The position numbers and the translations under genes were made by a program. The notes under the pieces were generated by a model. That model saw only the letters and a program-made list of their open reading frames with translations, was not told where the DNA came from and searched no databases. Positions 36,494-49,200 of a DNA stretch of 64,000 nucleotides are shown here, piece after piece. This stretch comes from Henricia sp. BOLD:AAB3569 (Eukaryota; Echinodermata; Asteroidea; Spinulosida; Echinasteridae), in NCBI GenBank assembly GCA_037783545.1, contig JBBELK010000105.1, positions 558,001 through 622,000 of the forward strand, given 5' to 3'. Within the stretch, counting starts at the first letter, position 1, and each line of letters begins with the position of its first letter.

Positions 36494-37507
36494 TAATATC
36501 AGTATCATCGGATCTATTTTTATCACGAATTAAATGCAATAGGCCTACTGTACCAATCCGACCACATCAAAACCAAAGATCCAGTCTTGCGTGAATTAGC
36601 ACTACTTAGTACTTAAAATGAAATGACAACATAGTAAATGTTTCTTTTTCATTGTCTGATTGTTATACCTTAAAACAAGAAGCATATCAATGCATAATTT
36701 GTCCCAAGTCCAACTCATGAACTAACGCAACACAGCCACGGTACACCACACGTACATTCACTATTTTTGTGACCATAACCAGAAACGTGTTTCTGATTGG
36801 TTGAAATAATGTCAGTGATACGTCATAAACATGTTTTTAGTTATGAACGCGAAAACAAACCTGCATCAGTGCACGGAAATGGAGAAGGAAAGCTAAGGCA
36901 AAAAAACCTCAAAATTTCCAATCTTTAATTAATTTTGAGAATTATACACAAACAGAAATCCAAGTCTTCACAAAATCTCAGTAATACTGGTGGTCAATTT
37001 CTTTTATTTTCCCATATACTGGGAGCAACTTAGAGTACGATTTCACAAAATGCGATTAAGAGTTACGAGTACTTTATTATTAAAACAATACCACAATACA
37101 TTGCCAATCACTGGTGTTTATTGCACCAGATAAAATAATCTCATTAAATGTAATGTAATGGTGGACACTTGTATAGCGCACATGTCTACCCTAGGGTACT
37201 CCTGGCGCTAACAAACAGAACAGGGGCCAATTTCATATTTAAAAAACTGTTGAACAGGAAAACAAATTAGTAGTATGGTACATTTTATCTCAGCAGACCT
37301 GCTAATTTAATCCAGATCTTTTTTTAAACTCTCGTTATAGTGTTTCTGAAGGGACCAAACTAATCAGAGCTTTATATCCAGAGAGCGCTATAACCAGTGC
37401 ATACACAATGCACAGAATGATGGCTGGGACTTAGAAAAGGGAGCTTTATATCAGGAAGAGCTTTATATCAGGGGATGTTATAACGAGAGTTTACTGTACC
37501 ATTTACA

Positions 37508-37648
37508 TTATAGGCACAGGCTCGTCAGCAAGGCGCGCGCGCCAACTTCGTGCGCCGAAATACGCAGCTCCATAGCAAAGGCATGGAGCTGCGTATTTCG
37601 TGGCACGAAATTGGCGCGCGTGCATTGCTGACGAGCCTGTGCCTTTAA
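37508..37648. mobile_element. TTAA-flanked palindromic MITE (same family)
   Basis: Ends AGGCACAGGCTCGTCAGCAA and its inverse. The left flank is TTAT, the right TTAA. Intergenic. Confidence 0.87.
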
Positions 37649-38331
37649 GTAGCACTTCACTGGTCCTCTGCAAATGTTGCTAATTTTAAAAAGCTTTGAT
37701 GAGCAGAATATTTTTTTTCTGATCAACAGTTTTCAAAAATAGGCCCACATAAATTATGTTCTCATTCTGTATAACTTTCTCACTAAATGTAGGATTTTCT
37801 TTGTATGCTAATTTAATTGCAAAGGGTATTGGTCAGGCTTCAGACAGAGTTACACATTACTGCTTGCACATTTAAAAACATCACAAACAACGTATCAGCG
37901 CATAAATTATAAAATAAGCAGGAACTTTAGCTAAAAGTGCTTTTTTTGGTGATTTGCATTTGTAAACTAAACATTTCCTACAACACAAGTTCCAGACAAT
38001 AGCGTACAATATTTTGCTGAGGTTAAGGGAAACCAAATTAATTAAGATCAAGTTCATAAATAGCCGACATTTTAGAACCTCCTTGTATGGACGGCCCTTG
38101 CCCCAAAATGAAGAGATTTTGTTTTATAAATAATACAATCAAATGTACTTTCAGACGGAATGCTTTCTTTTGGGAAGGGCACCACAATTTACAACAATCA
38201 ACTGTTCTACTTATCTACAATGATTATTCACGTGTACTGTAAATGATAAACGCAACATTTGGTTGCGCTACCATGCAACACCGAGAGAAAATTGGGTCCC
38301 GAGGGAAAACCCGAGGAAGTATACCAACTGT

Positions 38332-38401
38332 GCCTTATAGCTCAGCTGGTAGAGCATCTGCCTGGTGAGTCAGAGGTCTCTGGTTCGAATCCTGATAAGG
38401 C
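38332..38401 (+). repeat. tRNA-like sequence (SINE head or tRNA pseudogene)
   Basis: Box A tagctcagctggtagagc and box B ggttcgaatcc, with GCCTTA/TAAGGC acceptor pairing. The anticodon stem has a bulge and the first acceptor pair and one T-stem pair are mismatched. The same sequence type recurs at 63644-63717 (minus) and in halves at 63150, 63297 and 35868, which argues for a dispersed tRNA-derived repeat and not a functional gene. Confidence 0.6.
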
Positions 38402-39177
38402 CCTTACGATTGTTCTCTCATTCCAAGTTTTACTGTAAATAAAATATGTAAACAATGTGGGAACTAACTTGAAGGAAGTAATGTATGGAAGATTTAGAGA
38501 AGTGATTGACCAATGAAGGTTGCACATTTTTACTGTTTTATAACACCAGTATTTTATATAATATGTTCTTTACAAATGTTCACAGTGTTCACAAGGACAC
38601 AAGTAATCAGCACAACAGATTTGACTTCTGTTTGGATTATATACATGTACATATCTATATAGCAGGGCCATACTTTAATAGGGGTTTCTACGGGAGAAAC
38701 TACACTCGCTGTCAGATACACTATTTCTCAATTTTCTTATAAATTGTTCCGAGAAATAACTTTGGTGGTTGTTCTAGTTTCTATACAGGTGTACGCATAA
38801 AATGCTTGGCACATTCTACTGCTAAGCAAAACTGATCTACCTGGCTAGACGACAATCTGCTTATTTCTAAGTTAACCCCAATGGCCTAAGAATTGTTGCC
38901 CTGAAAGACGGTTTTCCCCCAAAAGGGGGCGAGGGAGAATTGAACGATTTTCCCATTCCAACCCCACCCCACCCAAAAGGGTGCCGAGTGCAAAAACAAA
39001 AATGGGGGCACATGAATCCTTTGTATACCCCCAGTTATATAAGCTGGAGTCTTATATTGTGGGAGAATTATTATATTTGTTTTTAAGTTTAACTGTATGG
39101 TACAACTCCACCCCATAATTTAATCCTAATGACACGCCCCTATCATGTTCGTCTCAAAATATATGATCTTTTTTTAT

Positions 39178-39370
39178 TTTGTATTTATTTACCACATCCA
39201 ACAGCGGAGGGACCGCCAATTACAGGAATGGGAGCAAGTGTGGTTGAGAGTGCCTTGCTCAAGGGCACAGGTGCCACAACCCGCCGCGGCCCGGAATCAA
39301 ACCTACATTCTAGTACTAGCACAGGAACGTAAGTTTGACGCACTAGACCGCTCGGCCATAACACCCCACA
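39178..39370 (-). mobile_element. tRNA-derived SINE, same family
   Basis: Tail (tattta) at the left, head ctcggccataacacccc at the right. Intergenic between AP3D1 and the zinc-finger gene. Confidence 0.85.
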
Positions 39371-39692
39371 TACATAACTAAAGCTTTTTGTTTATTTCAT
39401 CCCCAAAACTAAGCCCAGGGGACTGACAAAATTGGCCCTCAAGCATTTCCCCGTCTCCTGCACGAACCATCTTGTCTACCTCGTGGTTTTAGGACACAAT
39501 TTCAAACAACATCAAAAGGAATTTCATCAGAATAACTATTTTATATGCACATTTTTGTATTTATAGGCTATGAACATGAATAGACATCTGATTTAAATGC
39601 AACATACAGGGTGGAATCAGGGCCAAAATATTTTAATATGTGCTACATTTCTTTTTTTCTAGAACAAAAAATCACGAACACTTTTCACGAAA

Positions 39693-39818
39693 TTAAAGGC
39701 ACAGGCTCGTCAGCAATTCGTGCCACGAAATACGCAGTTCCATGCCTTTGCTATGGAGCTGCGTATTTCGTGGCACGAATTTGGCGCGCGTGCATTGCTG
39801 ACGAGCCTGTGCCTTTAA
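39693..39818. mobile_element. TTAA-flanked palindromic MITE (same family, shorter)
   Basis: TTAA on both sides of inverted AGGCACAGGCTCGTCAGCAA ends. 126 bp, with part of one arm deleted. Confidence 0.88.
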
Positions 39819-40014
39819 TGTTCCGACAGAAATGATATTTAGATGACAATTGATGACAAAATTCACTGACAGTCCCATTATGATTCAATTTCAAACGAGT
39901 GACAATAATTTAATGACATGTATCTAGATTTGACACCAGTGCTCCCACCAAGTGAATATTCTGGCGTGGCAAAGTAAATCGGCACCTTTGCTCGTAAGAA
40001 TGTAAAAATCAGTA

Positions 40015-40020
40015 TTTATT
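40015..40020 (-). promoter_or_regulatory. AP3D1: Candidate AP3D1 polyadenylation signal
   Basis: AATAAA on the minus strand about 265 bp past the AP3D1 stop. It is the nearest canonical hexamer downstream of the stop in a short, otherwise gene-free interval. No transcript evidence. Confidence 0.45.
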
Positions 40021-40174
40021 AAGACGATGTGATCAGGGGAAAAATGTTCAGACTTATTTATGATTGCCAAATTTATGGATAATCCGACAACAAATTAATA
40101 AATTTATAATAGGATAAAACTAATTTGGATATATCACAATTTTTGGAGGAAGCTTTATAAACCATTCTGTACCC

Positions 40175-40215
40175 AATTCCCCAACAAAGTGACGTCACGA
40201 CTTTGTTGGGGAATT
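40175..40215. promoter_or_regulatory. Perfect 15-bp hairpin with TGACGTCA loop in AP3D1 3' UTR
   Basis: Arms aattccccaacaaag (40175-40189) and ctttgttggggaatt (40201-40215) are exact reverse complements separated by 11 nt that contain the palindromic CRE/ATF word TGACGTCA. It lies 70-110 bp after the AP3D1 stop, so it would form a stem-loop in the 3' UTR. It could also be a minimal MITE remnant. Confidence 0.6.
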
Positions 40216-40283
40216 CGGGAATTTAAAGCGCCCTCTAGACAATAATTTACCACGCAACTCTTCGCAGCTAATTGAAGCTTATT

Positions 40284-43200
40284 CTACGCCTCCGTTAGGA
40301 ATGTCTTGATTTCGTCCAGGAGCGAGGACAAAAGACCGGAATCTGTGCTTTTACCGTCCACCGAAATGCTCTTGTTTGGCTGAATATGAACACAAATGAA
40401 AACAGGGAAATTATAAATGGTCTCGGAAATCGTGTGAATAAGAGAAATTGTAAATAAGGAAATAACTATAGTAAATATAGTGGCCATCCTTGGGACCATA
40501 ACAAAATGGCCACTATTAACAGGTCGCCACTATAAACAGGTGGGCTCTTGCCGAACCGAACAAATGTTCGAGAGGAAATTTTCGAACTTTTGCTGGACCG
40601 AACCCGCGGACTTTGTTACAGCATTATACAAATAGCATTTGGGACCAAAGATAGGTGGCCACTGTAAACAGGTGGCCTCTTTATCAAGGTGGCCTCTTTA
40701 TCAAGGTGGCCTCTTTATCAAGGTGGCCTCTTTATCAAGGTGGCCTCTTTATCAAGGTGGCCTCTTTATCAAGGTGGCCTCTTTATCAAGGTGGCCTCTT
40801 TATCAAGGTTGCCTCTTTATCAAGGTGGCCTCTTTATCAAGGTGGCCTCTTTATCAAGGTGGCCTTGGACAGCAAACGAGCCAAAACACTTACCATTGCT
40901 TTGAGAAGTAAACAAACAGGATGCCCATGTATTGAATAGCTGTAGAGTGAGGCTGTTGTGTCCACCCTTTCTACGAGTAGAAGGTGCCCAAAAAAGCACA
41001 CTCTGGCTAGGGCAATGGTAAAGTCCATTTCTATATTAGGGATGGTTGAAGACTGCTTGCTGGACAGGTCCCCTCCGCTCAGGAGTTCGGCGTACTCAAT
41101 GCTATCAATTCAGGAGGGAAAATTGCAATAAGACTTTAATGTAACCAAATTGTGAAAGAATATCTTTGGCAAAGTTCATCTGAGAAGTTTTCAAGATATA
41201 CATTTTTTCCACACATTCACATTAACCAAGGTTACCAAGGCTAATGGCCTCATGCCCTGCTGAGTTGGCCTTGATGCCCCTTCAAGATATACATTTTTCC
41301 ACACGTTCACATTAACCAAGGCTACCAAGGCCAATGGCCTCATGCCCTGCTGAGTTGGCCTTGATGCCCTTTCAAGATATACATTTTTCCACACGTTCAC
41401 ATTAACCAAGGCTACCAAGGCCAATGGCCTCATGCCCTGCTGAGTTGGCCCTGATACCCCTTCAAGATATACACTTTCTGAGGCCAACTTGGCCAGCACG
41501 CCCTACCCTCTTTAAATTTCATGAGGCTTGTATACACTGATAACCAGTACACATTTGGAACAAAGTTGGCCATGGTGCCCCTCCAGTTGGCCTCGGTGCT
41601 CTTTGAGATTTGGAGCAAAATCAAGGTCAAAGTAATCAGCCCCTTATTTTCCCAACGTCGAGGCCTGGTTTGGCAGGCTTTTGGGGGGGAGACCTGTCCC
41701 CTTCTTACCTGGTGCAGGGTTTAGCCACAATGTATCCAGAGACGGGCAGCTGCACCTTAAAGTCAATCTTCTCACTCGTTGACCCATCGTCATCCTAGAG
41801 TAAGATGATACAAACCCAATAAATTTAGCCTTCTGTATTACTTCAAGATGTTCCTTCTTTAGAAGAGGAAACAGGAGGTTGCTCAATTCTCCAGGATATC
41901 GCCAGCAAAGCAAAGGTGATATACATGTATATAGACGTTATTTTTTAAACCATATTCCTTCTGACCATTTGAAAAGCGACTTTTAATTTGCATCTTAATA
42001 CCCTTTATTTAAGTCGCTATGTTTCACAATTTTACTCAAGAGGGCAAGAGTCAGATCTGGGCCCAATATTTCATTGAGCTGCTTAAGCGCTAGCTGAAAA
42101 CGTGTGATTACTGTAGCAGAAAAGTTGTGCTAACGTTAAGGCTATTTCACGGCCGCGGCGTGCTTAAGCATGCACGCGCTTGGAAACCGCTATTGTTGCG
42201 TCACTATCTTAAGCAAAATTTGGCTCTGCTGTTAAGGCAGGTTTTCAGTTGCTTACTGTTAACGAGATTATGAATGTTTACCTTCAGCATGTACGTAAGC
42301 GTCCCTCGTAACTTCTGGGCCGTGGTGATGTTCTTGACCGTAAAGGCAAATTGACCTTCATTGGTCATGCCCGGTGGTAGCTGGAATGGTACCTTGATTC
42401 CTTCATGTGGATTGGCCATGTCCTGTAAGATTAAACAAAACACCAATTGGTCAATGAAGGGACACTTCTCGTGATTTCAATATCATTCAGGTTGGTGTGC
42501 TTTCCAACTTTGTGGCCCCTGGTTAGAATCCCATCTGAACTGATTTCTAGTTCTACTCGATTCTGTAGCCGTTTCTGCATTTCCCATCCTAAAGCAGATC
42601 CGATCTAGAATCCAATAATATACTTACTGTTCTTATTAGCTTTGTGTTTAGCGTATCGAGGACGTTGAAATCCAGCGATTTGACTTGTGAGGTGGTGAGA
42701 TTACTGAAGATGACCGACACGACGACTTGGTTGGGCATCTTAAGTTCTACTCTCGTCTCGTACATCTGCAAAAATCAAACAGTTTAGTTACTTGTTAATG
42801 AGGACGGCTGAATGTTAAGAAGCTTCAAACTTTCAATAAACATCTCCATGTAGTAAGGATTTCCCATTTAATATATCAACAGAATGACGCGTGTGAACAC
42901 TGCATGCCAAATGCTCTTTATCACACCAATGGGATGTTTATGTTAGACTCCCAAATAGTGGTGAGTTTATATGTATGGTTTACACAAAGAAACTAACTTA
43001 CGTGAAAAGAGTTTTATACACGCTTAGTAATATACCATGAAGAAGTACAGAAAATTACAACCACACTTTTAATGCACCTATTAAAAGATATTCTACAGAA
43101 CATTAAAAGAGGTTCAAATCACTTCAACTTATTACTGAAAGACAGACAAGCAGACTGTCAACATTTTATGAAATTTTTAGATAAATTGTTTTTGTTTTGC

Positions 43201-43299
43201 TTAAACAAGGTTGACAATCAAAGGTAGGCTTTAACATAACAATAAACTGACCATTTTAACGGAAGTGTTCTCTGCTAGGAGCCTGTAGCTGGACATTGG
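40284..43299 (-). CDS. AP3D1: AP3D1 ear exons W17-W22
   Basis: Exons: W17 43252-43299; W18 42628-42765; W19 42282-42422; W20 41709-41794; W21 40894-41101; W22 40284-40379. W17 (SSYRLLAENTSVKM) matches the human YSLLAENSYVKM start of the ear. W19 has KVPFQLPPGMTNEGQFAFTV and W21 has LLLVERVDTTASLYSYSIHG. W22 gives the C-terminus SVDGKSTDSGLLSSLLDEIK and TAG. The last intron carries an 11-copy 17-bp minisatellite starting about 30 bp from the W21 donor. Confidence 0.94.
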
Positions 43300-46200
43300 C
43301 TGCAAGAGGAGGAATAAAAAGGAAAACACATTTTCGTTGCTTTATAAACGACAAAATGTTTAAGGCAAATATTTTGATATATAAGTATTGAGTGACCATT
43401 TACTGTTTGATTTTCTGTTTTTCAGATAACCATCTTGTTCTTGAGGTTTGGTATTCTAGCATGAAGCAGCCTTTCCATAGGTTCGTTTTTCGTACGTTGC
43501 GTCTGCGATGCGCTCGTCCGTCTGTATCGGTCAATGGAGCAAATCAGATGCAAACGCAACGCAAGCGCAAGACTGATGAAAAACGGCTTAACTCACAGGT
43601 ATAGTAACCTCAGGAACTGTTTCCTGAGGCATTCCGTTCTGTCTGTTGTTCCCCTTTTGCCCTTCCAGCCTCCTTCTCATCCTGTTACTTACCGGTATAG
43701 CGACCTCTGGAACAGTTTCCTGAGGCATTCCATTCTCCGTCTGTTGTTCCTCTTTTGCCCTTCCAGCCTCCTTCTCATCCTGTTACTTACCGGTATAGCG
43801 ACCTCTGGAACAGTTTCCTGAGGCATTCCATTCTCCGTCTGTTGTTCCTCTTTTGCCCTTCCAGCCTCCGTTTCATCCTGCTACTTACCGGTATAGCGAC
43901 CTCTGGAACCGTTTCCTGAGGCATTCCATTCTCCGTCTGTTGTTCCTCTTTTGCCCTTCCAGCCTCCGTCTCATCCTGTTACTTACCGGTATAGCGACCT
44001 CTGGAACAGTTTCCTGAGGCATTCCATTCTCCGTCTGTTGTTCCTCTTTTGCCCTTCCAGCCTCCTTCTCATCCTGTTACTTACCGGTATAGCGACCTCT
44101 GGAACCGTTTCCTGAGGCATTCCATTCTCCGTCTGTTGTTCCTCTTTTGCCCTTCCAGCCTCCGTCTCATCCTGTTACTTACCGGTATAGCGACCTCTGG
44201 AACCGTTTCCTGAGGCATTCCATTCTCCGTCTGTTGTTCCTCTTTTGCCCTTCCAGCCTCCGTCTCATCCTGTTACTTACCGGTATAGCGACCTCTGGAA
44301 CCGTTTCCTGAGGCATTCCATTCTCCGTCTGTTGTTCCTCTTTTGCCCTTCCAGCCTCCGTCTCATCCTGTTACTTACCGGTATAGCGACCTCTGGAACC
44401 GTTTCCTGAGGCATTCCATTCTCCGTCTGTTGTTCCTCTTTTGCCCTTCCAGCCTCCTTCTCATCCTGTTACTTACCGGTATAGCGACCTCTGGAACAGT
44501 TTCCTGAGGCATTCCATTCTCCGTCTGTTGTTCCTCTTTTGCCCTTTCAGCCTCCGTCTCATCCTGTTACTTACCGGTATAGCGACCTCTGGAACCGTTT
44601 CCTGAGGCATTCCATTCTCTGTCTGTTGTTCCCCTTTTGCCCTTCCAGCCTCCTTCTCATCCTGTTACTTACCGGTATAGCGACCTCTGGAACTGTTTCC
44701 TGAGGCATTCCATTCTCCGTCTGTTGTTCCTCTTTTGCCCTTCCAGCCTCCTTCTCATCCTGTTACTTACCGGTATAGCGACCTCTGGAACCGTTTCCTG
44801 AGGCATTCCATTCTCAGTCTGTTGTTCCCCTTTTGCCCTTCCAGCCTCCTTCTCATCCTGTTACTTACCGGTATAGCGACCTCTGGAACCGTTTCCTGAG
44901 GCATTCCATTCTCAGTCCGTTGTTCCCCTTTTGCCCTTCCAGCCTCCGTCTCATCCTGTTACTTACCGGTATAGCGACCTCTGGAACCGTTTCCTGAGGC
45001 ATTCCATTCTCAGTCTGTTGTTCCCCTTTTGCCCTTCCAGCCTCCGTCTCATCCTGTTACTTACCGGTATAGCGACCTCTGGAACCGTTTCCTGAGGCAT
45101 TCCATTCTCCGTCTGTTGTTCCCCTTTTGCCCTTCCAGCCTCCTTCTCATCCTGTTACTTACCGGTATAGCGACCTCTGGAACCGTTTCCTGAGGCATTC
45201 CATTCTCCGTCTGTTGTTCCTCTTTTGCCCTTCCAGCCTCCTTCTCATCCTGTTACTTACCGGTATAGCGACCTCTGGAACCGTTTCCTGAGGCATTCCA
45301 TTCTCCGTCTGTTGTTCCCCTTTTGCCCTTCCAGCCTCCTTCTCATCCTGTTACTTACCGGTATAGCGACCTCTGGAACCGTTTCCTGAGGCATTCCATT
45401 CTCCGTCTGTTGTTCCTCTTTTGCCCTTCCAGCCTCCTTCTCATCCTGTTACTTACCGGTATAGCGACCTCTGGAACCGTTTCCTGAGGCATTCCATTCT
45501 CCGTCTGTTGTTCCCCTTTTGCCCTTCCAGCCTCCGTCTCATCCTGCTACTTACAGGTATAGCGACCTCTGGAACCGTTTCCTGAGGCATTCCATTCTCC
45601 GTCTGTTGTTCCTCTTTTGCCCTTCCAGCCTCCTTCTCATCCTGTTACTTACCGGTATAGCGACCTCTGGAACCGTTTCCTGAGGCATTCCATTCTCCGT
45701 CTGTTGTTCCCCTTTTGCCCTTCCAGCCTCCGTCTCATCCTGCTACTTACCGGTATAGCGACCTCTGGAACCGTTTCCTGAGGCATTCCATTCTCCGTCT
45801 GTTGTTCCCCTTTTGCCCTTCCAGCCTCCGTTTCATCCTGCTACTTACCGGTATAGCGACCTCTGGAACCGTTTCCTGAGGCATTCCATTCTCAGTCCGT
45901 TGTTCCCCTTTTGCCCTTCCAGCCTCCTTCTCATCCTGTTACTTACCGGTATAGCGACCTCTGGAACCGTTTCCTGAGGCATTCCATTCTCCGTCTGTTG
46001 TTCCCCTTTTGCCCTTCCAGCCTCCGTCTCATCCTGCTACTTACAGGTATAGCGACCTCTGGAACCGTTTCCTGAGGCATTCCATTCTCCGTCTGTTGTT
46101 CCTCTTTTGCCCTTCCAGCCTCCGTCTCATCCTGCTACTTACAGGTATAGCGACCTCTGGAACCGTTTCCTGAGGCATTCCATTCTCCGTCTGTTGTTCC

Positions 46201-49200
46201 TCTTTTGCCCTTCCAGCCTCCGTTTCATCCTGTTACTTACCGGTATAGCGACCTCTGGAACCGTTTCCTGAGGCATTCCATTCTCAGTCTGTTGTTCCTC
46301 TTTTGCCCTTCCAGCCTCCGTTTCATCCTCCTTGTCCCTGCTGTGGTGAGATCGCTTCTTCTTTTCCTTTTTCTCTTTCTTGGGTTTCTTGTCCTTCTTG
46401 TGATGTTTCTTGTGCTTCTGAAAACATACAAATGTTGGAAAAAATGCACAACTTATTGTGGGGGTACCGTGGCCGAGTGGTTTGGGTCACTGACTCGCAA
46501 CACTCGGGTGAAAACTTGGGGTTGCGGGTTCAATACCCGGCCGTGGTACCTGTGCCCTTGAGCAAGGCACTTAAACACACTTGCTCTATCCTTCAGAAGG
46601 GATGTAAAGCCGTTGGTCCAGTGGGTTTTGTAACACACTTAAAAGATCCTAGAGAGGTGTCTCTGGCCCTTGGCTGCCAATGGCGCCACCCACCCATGTA
46701 TCTTGACGTTAAGGCGGAACACATTGTAAGCTTCATGCAATTCAGCCTACGGGCTGCGAATTGAAGTTCATTAAACCCATTTTAAAAAAATAATAAATAA
46801 CTCCTGGCTGAGTGAACATCTCACTAACTGGATGCTTTTGGTGATGGGTTATAACCAATTTTGCCATCAAAATTTAACAATTATCCAACGTCTATACCGA
46901 CACTACTGGTATTAGTGCAGAGGCAACCATTTTCAGTTTCACTGAAAATTACAAGGTCCCTTTTCACAAATTCTGCATTCTGTTTTCAGCTTAATTTGTT
47001 CACTCACAAATCTCTCTGATTTCAATAGTGCACTAAAACACACATGTTTAATCTTCTTTTGTTTTGTTATGTTGGGGTGTTATGGCCGAGCGGTCTAGTG
47101 CGTCAAACTTAAGTTCCTGTGCTAGTGCTAGTACTAGAATGTAGGTTCGATTCCGGGCCGCGACGGGTTGTGGCACCTGTGCCCTTGAGCAAGGCACTCA
47201 ACCACACTTGCTCCCATTCCTGTAATTGGCGGTCTCTCCGCTGTTGGATGTGGTAAATAAATAAATAAATAAATAAATAAATATTCTGCGCCATGAGCGT
47301 CATTAATGACGGATACCGGCGCAGTATAAATATTCGTTATTATTATTATTATTAATGTTCTTTTTGATGCAGTGTCATTTAGCATGGATATCTGTGTGCA
47401 GACTGCATTTGAGTCAAAAGTAATTTTTTCTGATCTGATCAATTTTTTGATGAAATGGAAACTATCTGGTTCTATCGGTGGTATCAATTATCGTCGATGT
47501 CATCCTTATTATAAATCATGCGTATGTACCTCTTCCGTCAGTGTTTCGCTAGGCTCAGCTGGGGTATCGTTAACTGCTGTCGAGTCTGTTGGAGCCGCTG
47601 CACCATCCTTGCTAAGCCAGAAACTCAAATCATCCTGGAGACAGACCATTTTTAAAACAGTTAAATAAAAGTATCACAACTAAACTGGTCAAATTGACTT
47701 GGACTGGTAATGACGTATGGTCTAGTGGATACATAGCCGTAATTAAGAGGTTGTGGGTTCAAACCTCACTAATGCCAACGTGCTTGTGTCCATAGGCAAG
47801 GCACTTAATCTCAATTGCCTCGTCAACCCAAGCGATATTTTGAAAACTGTTAGGGGGAATGCCAACAGTGTCAGGAGCACCCTCAGAGTAGACATGTGTG
47901 CTATTCAAGAATCAAGCAATATTACTATAAAATAATTAATTTTTCACATTTTTTAAAATATTTTGTTTACAGACCTTGGCAGGTTGTTCAGACTTAGTCT
48001 CCATTCCAGCTGCACTAGTCTCCGTTCCAGCTGCATCCACCACCTGTCCATTGGTAGTGGCTTGTTCAGGGGCAGCTTCATCCTCCATCCCAGCCATCAA
48101 ATCAACCTCTTTCTCATCAGCTGCTTCTGTAGCTATCGCTTCTGCCTCAGTTGACTTCTTCTTGTGCTTTAGAACAAAACCGCCACAGAAAAATAACCAC
48201 TGGCTGAATTTTAAATAACACATTGTGAAAAAACTCTGTTTGCTAGGATAGGGCGACAATTTGTGTGTAAAAAAGCTATATTAGGGCGACACGCTCAATA
48301 GGGCGACAATTTGGTGTCGCCCTAATATTTTTGAGTTTAAAAACCATTTTTTTTAAGGTCAAAAACTATTTTTATTAAAATCGAGAACTATTTTTATTAA
48401 AATCGAGAACCATTTTTATTAGGTCTAGAACCGTCTCTCTTAGGTCTGTAACCATTTTTGGAAGCTTCGGGTAGAGAAATTTGGTGTAAATTTGAGTGAT
48501 TCTTCCCGAAATTTCGGTGGTCCCCGGGGAAAGGCTTCCCGAATTGTCGCCCTATTGCTGCATCCAGAGTTTTATAAATTAATGTGCCGTTCTTTGTTTG
48601 TCCTGGTCATTTTGCCTTTGAAGAATACTCTGCTGGGGTCTGAACGTAAGGCCACTAATAGACTACTAAAGTGAAAACGTCACCCTTTGTGTGTTGCCAT
48701 GGTTTTTGGGTCTACACTAAAAATTAACCAGTGAACCGTTTCCCTGCGCTGTGATTTTACTACATTCATTCAACCACCCCCCCCCCCCCCCCTCTCCTTC
48801 CTCAAACAATCTTGACTTAATCTAACCTTCTTATCTTTCTTTCCTTTCTTGTCTATACGCTCCTTATCTTTCCGATGATGGTGATGTTTCTTCTTGGGTT
48901 TCTCACCCAAGGTGATCTCAGTCACTTCGACTCCAGTCTCCGTTTTAGTCTTGAGACCGGCTTTCACTATGCGGTGACCTCGGACTGGAAGTTTGTCTTG
49001 GTCATCTAAGGGCCTGTATGGGGAGAGAGAGAGAGATAGAGAAAAAAAGAGTAAAGCCCAGTTCGAAAGCGAACGAGAAACTGACGTAAATCTAACGTCA
49101 AACATTTCCCAGCGAACATTTTGCAGAAAACATTCTACAGCAAATACACCGAGCAAAAATATAAATGCCCCATGTAAATTATTTATGTAACATGAAATAG

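Larger units (their letters stand above)
36150..40014. other. Intergenic between AP3D1 and the zinc-finger gene
   Basis: No gene recognised. It holds a short foldback (36449), a TTAA MITE (37508), a tRNA-like sequence (38332), a SINE (39178) and another TTAA MITE (39693). The remainder is AT-rich without coding bias. The zinc-finger promoter must lie at its left end. Confidence 0.6.

Noticed and set aside
38332-38401. Functional tRNA gene
   Set aside because: Box A and B are present, but several stem mismatches and related copies elsewhere in the window fit a tRNA-derived repeat better.
40639-40939. Overlapping plus-strand frames of 70-94 codons (SRWPLYQGG repeats)
   Set aside because: Translation of the 17-bp minisatellite in three frames.
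43593-46327. CRISPR-like look of a regularly spaced array
   Set aside because: Units are near-identical along the full 98 bp with no variable spacers, and they are copies of an exon end in a eukaryotic gene.
46205-46764. Plus-strand frames of 118 and 153 codons
   Set aside because: Antisense to AP3D1 exon W16 and the adjoining SINE; low complexity and no recognisable domain.
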